Of a DNA stretch of 64,000 bases, positions 56,746 to 64,000 are shown one piece after another (within the stretch, counting starts at the first letter, position 1; every line of letters starts with the position of its first letter). The DNA is taken from contig JADCJL010000172.1 in the NCBI GenBank assembly GCA_020247055.1, positions 22,524-86,523 on the forward strand. The letters run 5' to 3'. Both the position numbers and the translations under genes were made by a program. Source of the stretch: Acidobacteriaceae bacterium. GTDB lineage: Bacteria > Acidobacteriota > Terriglobia > Bryobacterales > Bryobacteraceae. Below the pieces are notes generated by a model that did no database searches, was not told the DNA's origin, and saw only the letters and a program-made list of their open reading frames with translations.

Positions 56746-57900
56746 ATGCGTCTCGTCATTGGCCTTCTTGTCCTGCTCGCTGTCTGCGGCAACGCGCAGC
56801 TGCGTCCCGGTCCCGCTCGCGGCGCCGGCATGTCGCCCGCGGGCCTCGAAGCCGCCGCGGCCATTTTGAAGGCAGAGGTAGAGGCCGGCAAACTGGGCGC
56901 GGCGTCCATCCTCGTCGCCCGCCGCGGCCAGATCGTCCTGCATCGCGGGTTTGGCAAAAGCGGGCCGGGTCGCGGGGGCGCCCCCGTGGCGCCGGATGCG
57001 GTTTATCTGCTTGCCTCGATCACCAAGCCCGTCGCCGTCAGCGCGCTGCTGCTGCTGGTCGACCGCGGACAGGTGCGCCTGGATGATCCGGTCGTCAAGT
57101 ACCTGCCGGAGTTCCGCGCGGCGGACCGCGCGGCTGTCCGGGTCCGCGACCTGCTGAGTCACATCTCCGGTCTGCCCGACATGCTCCCCGAGAACATTGA
57201 ACTGCGCCGCGCGCACGCCCCGCTCAGCCGGTTTGTGGCCGCTACCATGACGACGCCGCTACTGTATGCCCCGCGTACGGACTTCCGCTACCAGAGCATG
57301 GGCACGCTACTGGCGGGCGAGATTGTCGAGCGCGTCACCAAACAGCGGCTGCGCGACTTTTTGCGCCAGGAGGTGTTCGTGCCCCTCGGCATGCGGGGGA
57401 GCGCGCTGGGCCTTCCCCCGGGCGTGAAGATTTCCGATACCGTCTGGTGTGACGAAGGGCCCAACCCGAACCGGGCGGACAGCGAACGCTTCGGGCCGAA
57501 CAGCCCCTACTGGCGGGATATGGGCCACCCTTGGGGCGGCATGCACAGCACGACCACCGACCTCGCTCTTTTTCTGCAGACCTTTCTCGCGCAGGGGATG
57601 AGCCGGGGCAAGCGTTGGATGTCCCCGGCGTCGGTGACTGCCATGACCACCGATCAGAACACGCATTTACGGCACCCCTGGGGGCTGGGATGGGCGCTGG
57701 GCCGCTCGACCGCCTGGATGTATTTCGGGGACAAAAACTCGGCTCGGACTTTTGGCCACTCGGGTGCCACGGGCACGGTGGCGTGGGCCAATCCTGATCT
57801 CGATTTGATTACGGTGATCCTGACCAACCGGCCGGTCTCGGTCGATCAGGGCGCGCTGCTGTCGCGCACTTCGAACGCGGTGCTGGCGGCGGTGGAGTAG
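56746..57900 (+). CDS. Serine beta-lactamase-like hydrolase, secreted
   Basis: YLLASITKPVAVSALLLLVDRGQVRLDDPVVKYLPEF (SxxK); RFRYQSMG-type region; signal peptide. Confidence 0.88.
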   Translation: MRLVIGLLVLLAVCGNAQLRPGPARGAGMSPAGLEAAAAILKAEVEAGKLGAASILVARRGQIVLHRGFGKSGPGRGGAPVAPDAVYLLASITKPVAVSALLLLVDRGQVRLDDPVVKYLPEFRAADRAAVRVRDLLSHISGLPDMLPENIELRRAHAPLSRFVAATMTTPLLYAPRTDFRYQSMGTLLAGEIVERVTKQRLRDFLRQEVFVPLGMRGSALGLPPGVKISDTVWCDEGPNPNRADSERFGPNSPYWRDMGHPWGGMHSTTTDLALFLQTFLAQGMSRGKRWMSPASVTAMTTDQNTHLRHPWGLGWALGRSTAWMYFGDKNSARTFGHSGATGTVAWANPDLDLITVILTNRPVSVDQGALLSRTSNAVLAAVE

Positions 57901-57949
57901 CGGTTTGCGCGCATTGACATCCGGGGCGTGGCTCGACACAATCTCCCGT

Positions 57950-58156
57950 ATGAATCTTGCCAACTATCTGACCAGCATCCTCATCTCTCTCGGGTGCGGT
58001 ATTGTCGGGTTCTTTGCGATCTACAAGCTGTTTGACTGGCTGACGCCCGAGTTGAATTTCCCGGTCGAGCTGGCCAAGGGGAATCTTGCGGTGGCGGTGT
58101 TTCTCGCCGGGCTGTTCGTGGGCGTGGGCCTGCTGCTCGGGAGTGCGATCAAGTGA
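57950..58156 (+). CDS. Small membrane protein, DUF350-like
   Basis: MNLANYLTSILISLGCGIVGFFAIYKLFDWLTPELNFPVELAKGNLAVAVFLAGLFVGVGLLLGSAIK. Confidence 0.75.
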   Translation: MNLANYLTSILISLGCGIVGFFAIYKLFDWLTPELNFPVELAKGNLAVAVFLAGLFVGVGLLLGSAIK

Positions 58157-58575
58157 AGCTGCTGGCGGTGGTGTTGCTGGCCGCCGCGCTGCCCGGCGAA
58201 CTGGCGCAGAGCCTGACGGCTTGGCTGGAGGCGAATCTGGGACGGCCTTACGTGTGGGGCGCGACCGGTCACAAGAGCTATGACTGTTCCGGTTTCGTCT
58301 GGAGAATGCTGACCGACAACGGGGTTTTTCTCAAGCGCACGACCGCGCGCAAGCTGTACATGGCCACCGAGCCGGCGGCGCAGCCCGACTTTGGCACCCT
58401 GGTCTTTTTCGATGATCTGAAGCACGTGGGTATTCTGCAGGATCGGCGTTCGTTTTTTCACGCCTCTTCGAGCCAGGGGACGATCCGGGCTCCGCTGGCT
58501 CCTTACTGGGCGCCCAAGATTGTCGGCTACCGGCGTCTGCCGGTTTCCGGAGACGAGCCGCGCCCTACGCAATAA
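58153..58575 (+). CDS. NlpC/P60 (C40) family peptidase, secreted
   Basis: LGRPYVWGATGHKSYDCSGFVWRML; GTGA overlap with preceding gene. Confidence 0.88.
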   Translation: MKLLAVVLLAAALPGELAQSLTAWLEANLGRPYVWGATGHKSYDCSGFVWRMLTDNGVFLKRTTARKLYMATEPAAQPDFGTLVFFDDLKHVGILQDRRSFFHASSSQGTIRAPLAPYWAPKIVGYRRLPVSGDEPRPTQ

Positions 58576-59971
58576 TTTCGCGGATGGGGGCTCCGATATC
58601 GATTTCCAGCCGCTTGTGTCCCGGGATCTCCAGTTTCCGCGAGTCGAGGCCCAACTGGTGCAGGACCGTGGCATGGATATCGGTGACATAGTGGCGGTTT
58701 TCGACCGCGTGGAAGCCGATTTCGTCGGTGACTCCGTGGGCGATGCCTTTTTTGAGACCGCCGCCGGCCATGACAACGGAGAAGCCGAACGGGTGGTGGT
58801 CGCGGCCTTCGCGGGCCCCTTCAACGCCCGGGGTGCGCCCGAACTCGGTGCCGATCACGAGGAGGGTTTCGTCGAGCATGCCGCGTTGCTTCAAGTCGCG
58901 GATCAGGCCCGCGATGGGGCCGTCGACTTCGCCGCAGAGCCGGGCGTGGTTTTTTTTGAGCTCGGCGTGGGAGTCCCAGCCATTGGCGTCGGTCCGGTAT
59001 CCGTGAAAGATCTGGACGAAGCGGACGCCCCGTTCGACGAGGCGCCGGGCGGTTAGCAGGTCCTGTCCGAAGTGCCGGGTATTTTCCTGCTCAATGCCGT
59101 AGAGGCGGCGGGTTTCGGCGGACTCGTCCGCGTGGCGGAAGACTTCGGGCACGGCTGACTGCATGCGGAACGCCAGTTCGTAGGATTTGATGCGGGCCCG
59201 GACGCTCGAGTCCTCCGGGTACTCGACGGCGTCGAGGGCATTGAGCTGGCCGATGAACTCGAACTGCCGGCGCTGCTCTTCGGGCGTCATGGCCAGTTCG
59301 GGCGCGGCGTAGGGCAGGGGGCGCGCGGGGTCGCTGGCGAGCAGGACGCCGTTGTGGCGAGGCCCGAGGTAGTTGGCGCCGTAGGTGCCGGCGCCGCCGA
59401 GGTGGGGCGGCGTGGGCGGCCCGAGGACAACGAAGGCCGGCAGGTTCTCGTTGAGGGTGCCGAGCCCGTAGTGCACCCAGGAGCCGATGGACGGGAAGTA
59501 GCCCTGGAAGATATGCCGGCCGGTGTGGAACTGCAGTTGCGCGGCGTGATCGTTGTCGGTGGTCCAGACGGAGCGGACGACGGCCAGTTCGTCGGCCATT
59601 CCGGCCATGTGGGGCCACCAGTCGCTGATGGCGAGGCCGCTTTGGCCGTGGCGCCGGAAGCCGACCTGGAGGGGCAGGACGGTGGTCATCAGCTTGCGTT
59701 CGTTGGCGGTGAACTCGACCACGTTCTGCTTGGTGAAGGGCGCGTCGAGGACGCCTCGATGGGGAGTTTCGGCAATGGTTTTGCCGGCCCATTTGTTCAA
59801 CTCCGGCTTGGGGTCGAAGGATTCGAGCTGGCTGAGTCCGCCTTCGAGAAAGATCCAGATGACGTGTTTGGCTTTCGCCGCGTGGTGGGTGGCGCCGCGC
59901 GCCCGGAGCGCGCCGAGCGCCAGGCCCGTCATTCCCATACCCGTGTCTGCCAGAAAGGTTCGCCGTTTCAT
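58565..59971 (-). CDS. DUF1501 domain protein (secreted sulfatase-like)
   Basis: MKRRTFLADTGMGMTGLALGAL Tat-like leader; HVIWIFLEGGLSQLESFDPKPELN; LLVIGTEFGRTPGVEGAREGRDHHPFGFSVVMAGGG. Confidence 0.9.
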   Translation of the reverse strand: MKRRTFLADTGMGMTGLALGALRARGATHHAAKAKHVIWIFLEGGLSQLESFDPKPELNKWAGKTIAETPHRGVLDAPFTKQNVVEFTANERKLMTTVLPLQVGFRRHGQSGLAISDWWPHMAGMADELAVVRSVWTTDNDHAAQLQFHTGRHIFQGYFPSIGSWVHYGLGTLNENLPAFVVLGPPTPPHLGGAGTYGANYLGPRHNGVLLASDPARPLPYAAPELAMTPEEQRRQFEFIGQLNALDAVEYPEDSSVRARIKSYELAFRMQSAVPEVFRHADESAETRRLYGIEQENTRHFGQDLLTARRLVERGVRFVQIFHGYRTDANGWDSHAELKKNHARLCGEVDGPIAGLIRDLKQRGMLDETLLVIGTEFGRTPGVEGAREGRDHHPFGFSVVMAGGGLKKGIAHGVTDEIGFHAVENRHYVTDIHATVLHQLGLDSRKLEIPGHKRLEIDIGAPIREIIA

Positions 59972-62739
59972 CGGATGGTCACAAATTCGTTGCGGTTGAA
60001 GAGAGCGTGGATGAGCAGCGCGCGGCGATCCGGGTTGTTGCCGAGGTAGTCGCGGGCCAGGGTGCGTTCGGCTTCCGTGGGGGGCCGGCTGAGGACGCGG
60101 AGGAAGGCTTCGCCGGTGAAGTCGGGGGCGGCCGCGAGGCGTTCGGCCAGGCGGCGGGCGTTTTCGAGGCTAAGGCGGCTGTTGGCCAGGGCGAGGGCCT
60201 GTTGGGGCACGATGCTTTCGGGCCGGACGAAGCAGGCGGTGGGATCGACGCCGTCGAAGACCTTGAGGAAGGTGAGTTGGGCATCGGGCGTCACGCGGAA
60301 GTAGAGGCTGCGCCGGGGCGTATCGGCCTGGGACTCTTCGTGGAGTTCCGGCCCGCCCATGGTGAGGTCGAGGTTTTCGGCGGCGGCGAGCACGGAATCG
60401 CGAATGACTTCGGCTTCGAGGCGCCGGGCGGTGGCGGTTCGGGCGCGGTAGGCCTGGCTGGTGACGATGAGCCGGTGCAGCCGTTTCATATCCCAGTTGG
60501 AGTCCATGAACTCGGCGGCGAGCCAGTCGAGCAGCGCGGGATGGGTGGGCGTTTTGCCGTTGCGCCCGAAGTCGGCGACGCTGGCGACGAGGGGCGTGCC
60601 GAAGTGGCGGAGCCAGATGTGATTGACGGCGACGCGGGCGGTGAGCGGGTTGTCACGCCGGGTGATCCATTCGGCGAGGGCGGTGCGCCGTCCGGTGGAG
60701 GTTTTCGGGTAGAGCGGGCCGAGGGGAGTATAACCTTCGGCGGGTTTGTTGAGGGCTTCGATGGCCTGTTCGAGGGCGCGCTTGGCGGCGGCTACTTTGG
60801 CGTCGTCGAGTTTGGGGGCGGATAGGGCGTCGGCGAGGCGCTGCTGGGCGCGGAGCAGTTCGGCTTCAGCGGCGAGGGCCGCGGCGCGGCGCTCGGCGGT
60901 ACGCGCGGCGAGTGCGAGGGTTTGGGCGGTGGGGTCGCCGGGTTCGGCGGCGTATTTGGCGGCTTCGGCGGCGGCGCGGGCGGCGAGGGCTTCGACGTGG
61001 GCTCGCGCGGCAGCCAACTCCTTTTCTCCCACCGCGAGGCGCTCTTCGGCCTCGCGCACCACGGTCGCCGGGGGCGGGGGCTCCATGCCGTCGATCCAGT
61101 CCGCCAGCAGCGCGATTTCAGCAGAAGTTAGGGGCGGGCCGTTCAACGGCATCCGCGGCAGCAACTCGCCCCGTACCATCCGGAGCAGAGGGCTCTCCGC
61201 GCTCCTGGCGACCGCGACGGCAGCACCAAAGCGTTTGCCGCCCGCCATGACCGATTTCGCCGTGGCCACGTTGAAGCCGCTCTTGAGATTCCGCGCCAGG
61301 TGGCAGCCGCCGCAGCGGGCTTCGAGCAGAGGCTTCACCTGCCGGTCGAAGTCTACCGCCGGGCCGGCCGGGCGGACCCAGGGAGGGGCCGTCCGCGCGG
61401 CATCGCGGCGGGCGCGGGTCCCGGCGAGGTCGCGCGCAATCTCCTCGACGCGGGCCTGAGCGGCGGCCAGAAGAGCGTCGCGCACCTCGGGCCGCAGATC
61501 GGGATAGTAGCTGTTCACGGGCAGGGCGACGGGCCGGACGGCGGCAATGCCCGGACCGAGAGCCGGGGGCGTGGCCGGGGAGAGCGGCCGGGATTTATCG
61601 GGATTCTTTTCGTCTCCTTTGTGAAAGAGAAAGGTATCGGCGTAGATGGCCGGCTGGAGGAAGGTTCCGGCGGCGTTGGCGAGGTCCGGCCGCGGGGCTG
61701 CGTCGAAGACGCGGGCGAGGCCGTCTTTCGCGAGGTCGGCCTGGCCGGGGACGCGGTCGAGCCGGACATCGTGGGGCTCGAAGAAGGCCCGGAAGCGGTA
61801 GTAGTCCTCCTGCGAGAGCGGATCGTATTTATGATCGTGGCAGCGGGCGCATTTAAGGGTTAAGCCGAGAAAGCCGGCGGTGGTGCCTTCGATGGTCTCC
61901 TGGAGCCAGGCGTTGCGGTTGAACAGGAACCAGTTGCGGACGAGAAAGCCGGTGGCGCGCAGGGCGTTGGGGTCGCCGGGGGCGATTTCATCGGCGGCGA
62001 GCATTTCGCGCACCATTTGGCCGTAGCTTTTGTTGGCGTTGAGGGATTCGATGATCCAGTCGCGCCAGCGCCAGATGTGGGGCTGGCTGTTGCGGATCTC
62101 TTTGCCGGAGCCGTACCAGTCGCTGTAGCGCCAGATATCCATCCAGTGGCGGCCCCAGCGTTCGCCGTAGCGGGGGCTGGCGAGGAGGCGGTCGACGACG
62201 GCGTCCCAGGCGCCGGGGGATTGGTCGGCCAGGAAGGCGTTGATTTCGGCGGGCGTGGGGGGTAAGCCGGTGAGGTCGAGCGAGATGCGACGCAGGAGCG
62301 TGTAGCGATTGGCGGGTTCGGCGGACGGGCCGAGAAAGGCGTCGATGGGATGGGCGGCGCCGGCGGGAACGGCGGGCCGGCGTACGGCTTCGAACGCCCA
62401 GTGCGTTTTGGCTTCGAGGGAGCCAGTGAAGGGCGCGCCGGCGCGAATCCAGGCGGCGAGGGCAGCCAATTCGGTTTCCGTGAGCTTGGCGCCGCCGAGG
62501 GGCATGCCCGGCTCTTTGCGGTGCGCAGCGAACTGATAGAGCGGGCTGGCTTCGGCATCGCCGGGGACGAGGGCCGGGCCGCGGGGGCCGCCGCGCAGCG
62601 CGGCGGGGCGAGAGGTGAGGTCGAGCCCGCCCTGCTTCGTTTTGGCGTTGTGGCAGCCGGCGCAGCGGGTCTCCAGGATTTTGACTGGATCCTGCGCCGC
62701 GGCCGGGCCGGCCAGCAGGATGAAAAGGGCGCGCCACAT
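59968..62739 (-). CDS. PSD1 / planctomycete-type cytochrome c domain protein (DUF1549-DUF1553 type)
   Basis: ILETRCAGCHNAKTKQGGLDLTSR and second CxxCH (RCGGCHLARNLKSGF); LDLTGLPPTPAEINAFL; start MWRALFILLAGPAAAQ at 62739, not 63198. Confidence 0.88.
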   Translation of the reverse strand: MWRALFILLAGPAAAQDPVKILETRCAGCHNAKTKQGGLDLTSRPAALRGGPRGPALVPGDAEASPLYQFAAHRKEPGMPLGGAKLTETELAALAAWIRAGAPFTGSLEAKTHWAFEAVRRPAVPAGAAHPIDAFLGPSAEPANRYTLLRRISLDLTGLPPTPAEINAFLADQSPGAWDAVVDRLLASPRYGERWGRHWMDIWRYSDWYGSGKEIRNSQPHIWRWRDWIIESLNANKSYGQMVREMLAADEIAPGDPNALRATGFLVRNWFLFNRNAWLQETIEGTTAGFLGLTLKCARCHDHKYDPLSQEDYYRFRAFFEPHDVRLDRVPGQADLAKDGLARVFDAAPRPDLANAAGTFLQPAIYADTFLFHKGDEKNPDKSRPLSPATPPALGPGIAAVRPVALPVNSYYPDLRPEVRDALLAAAQARVEEIARDLAGTRARRDAARTAPPWVRPAGPAVDFDRQVKPLLEARCGGCHLARNLKSGFNVATAKSVMAGGKRFGAAVAVARSAESPLLRMVRGELLPRMPLNGPPLTSAEIALLADWIDGMEPPPPATVVREAEERLAVGEKELAAARAHVEALAARAAAEAAKYAAEPGDPTAQTLALAARTAERRAAALAAEAELLRAQQRLADALSAPKLDDAKVAAAKRALEQAIEALNKPAEGYTPLGPLYPKTSTGRRTALAEWITRRDNPLTARVAVNHIWLRHFGTPLVASVADFGRNGKTPTHPALLDWLAAEFMDSNWDMKRLHRLIVTSQAYRARTATARRLEAEVIRDSVLAAAENLDLTMGGPELHEESQADTPRRSLYFRVTPDAQLTFLKVFDGVDPTACFVRPESIVPQQALALANSRLSLENARRLAERLAAAPDFTGEAFLRVLSRPPTEAERTLARDYLGNNPDRRALLIHALFNRNEFVTIR

Positions 62740-62767
62740 GAGCCCTACTATAATCTGAATCGAGGAA

Positions 62768-62807
62768 GGACAGCGGCGGGCGCCGCACGCAGCGCCCGCC
62801 GCTGTCC
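62768..62807. repeat. Perfect 16-bp inverted repeat (hairpin, 8-nt loop)
   Basis: GGACAGCGGCGGGCGC (62768-62783) / GCGCCCGCCGCTGTCC (62792-62807). Confidence 0.9.
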
Positions 62808-62858
62808 GCCGGCCTTGGGCTTTGGCGCGGCGAGTGGGGGCGTTTGGTGCAGTTGGCC

Positions 62859-62927
62859 TGGGTTGAGGCGGCTTGATTTGGGTTCTTCCTGGGTTCTCCT
62901 TGGGTTCTATTGGGTTCATTTGGGTAC
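62859..62927 (+). repeat. Helically phased direct-repeat array, unit TGGGTTC
   Basis: TGGGTTg at 62859; TGGGTTC at 62879, 62890, 62901, 62911; TGGGTaC at 62921; spacings 20, 11, 11, 10, 10. Confidence 0.85.
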
Positions 62928-63048
62928 GGAATTTGAAAGAACCAAGTTTGTAACTCCTGATTGTTGAACAACTTCCTGGGTTCTTGCTTCCGCCCGCGGG
63001 CGTGCGTGACGCGCGCGTGATATATACACCCGGAGACAGGATGGACCT

Positions 63049-63085
63049 GGCGCCCCGGCGGGGTTCGACGCCCTGCCGGGGCGCC
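63049..63085. repeat. 15-bp inverted repeat (hairpin, 7-nt loop TTCGACG)
   Basis: GGCGCCCCGGCGGGG (63049-63063) / CCCTGCCGGGGCGCC (63071-63085), one G-T pair. Confidence 0.9.
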
Positions 63086-63859
63086 GGTGGCCGGGCGGAT
63101 GGCGGCTGCCGGGCCGGAAGGGGCGTTCGGTTGACGCGGCGAAAGGGTTGTTGGCTGGACATGGGGAAAGGTTCTCCGGGATGCTTTGAGGGTGGCATGG
63201 CGGCAGGGGGAATCCGGGCGAGGGTATCGTGGAAGCCGCGTGGTTATTGGGGGAAAAAATTCCGATGGGTTGTGAATGGGAGTTGCGCGAGACCGCAGAT
63301 GGGCGAGTGGGTGGCGGGGCGCGGGCGGACGGAACCGGAGGGTGGACCGGCCTAACCGGACGAATGCTTCCCTGAGGTGCAATGAGTTTTTGTAAAAGCC
63401 CGATCTGATGTTTTGTACTTTTTGAATTTTCTGGCGTGGTCTGGCGGAGTAAGCTTGTAAGCCGAGCCGCTTTGATGGCTATTCATGGAGAGATTCCGGT
63501 GTCTGTCAGTACAGTACTTCCCGTCCGGGGCTCTTCTCGCTGCCGTTGTTTCCGCCGCAGATGGCGAGTGTCCTGGCGGTTTCGGCCGGAAGCGCGGGGG
63601 GCAGCAGAACCGGGCTATTTTAGTAATATACAGGGCTCTGCTTACGTGCCACCCGCAACCACTCTCTATCGGATCGATAGCCCCCCCGATGCCTTTGAAA
63701 CTCGCGCGCGAAGGGCGGGATCTTCCCTCTCTCGCCAATTTTCAATTCTCGTTTTCACGCTGAGCCCAAAGGGTGCTCGAACGGAGACCTACCGGCAAAA
63801 CCCAAACAGAGAAAGAGAGGCTTGCGCAGGCGAGCCTGTGACGCGATGGCAATGAAAAA

Positions 63860-64000
63860 GGGCTCTGAGCGAGAATCCGTAAAGGCGTTGATTTGACGGG
63901 CTTTTCCGCGATGCGGCCTTTTGGCTAGACTGTCGAGGTGACAGACAACGATTTCACGAAAATCCTGCAGTGGCCGGGGTACCGGGTCTACCGGCATGAG
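63860..64000 (+). mobile_element. Probable 5' end of an ISL3-type insertion sequence, cut by window edge
   Basis: GGGCTCTGAGCG-like end near 63860 and GTG ORF at 63938: MTDNDFTKILQWPGYRVYRHE, resembling ISL3 transposase N-termini. Confidence 0.5.

Noticed and set aside
61988-63382. 464-aa minus ORF and the N-terminal extension of the PSD1 ORF to 63198
   Set aside because: Signal peptide and heme motif indicate start at 62739; extension runs through repeats and hairpins
63436-63855. 139-aa plus ORF and overlapping 63352-63738 minus ORF
   Set aside because: No recognisable motif, mutually overlapping, Arg/Ser-rich; likely non-coding next to the IS
1-64000. CRISPR arrays, tRNA and rRNA genes
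   Set aside because: No regularly spaced identical repeats with spacers, and no tRNA T-loop or rRNA signatures noticed outside confident CDSs

Overview
High-GC bacterial chromosome segment, most likely Acidobacteriota of the Solibacter/Bryobacter type. The lineage is inferred from a Solibacter-type (TIGR03437-like) C-terminal domain, paired DUF1501 and PSD1/planctomycete-type cytochrome c genes, and a dnaK-dnaJ-hspR cluster. About 55 coding regions are supported. Most are core or metabolic: dksA-like, dxr, rseP, dnaK/dnaJ/hspR, nadE, GH57, a hydroxyproline-type catabolic cluster, galU, purN/purM, dtd, acpS, greA, two tandem subtilases, mnmE-jag-yidC-yidD-rnpA-rpmH, a hisD-like/GntP pair, selO, a GGDEF-EAL protein, and a DUF1501/PSD1 pair. 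The left edge carries the end of a T6SS TssC-like sheath protein. The right edge carries what looks like the start of an ISL3-type IS element. No tRNA, rRNA or CRISPR array was recognised. The best leads not explained by ordinary genes are: (1) a promoter-to-terminator small RNA or leader candidate at about 8144-8270; (2) a helically phased TGGGTTC heptamer array with two strong hairpins in the ~1.1 kb non-coding stretch upstream of the PSD1 gene (62740-63860); (3) an rnpA reading frame reaching back into rpmH, a gene absent from the ORF track; (4) a reversal of strand composition near 53-58 kb that does not follow gene orientation; and (5) a hybrid histidine kinase with a degenerate ATPase region. 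Everything is by eye; no homology search or folding was run.
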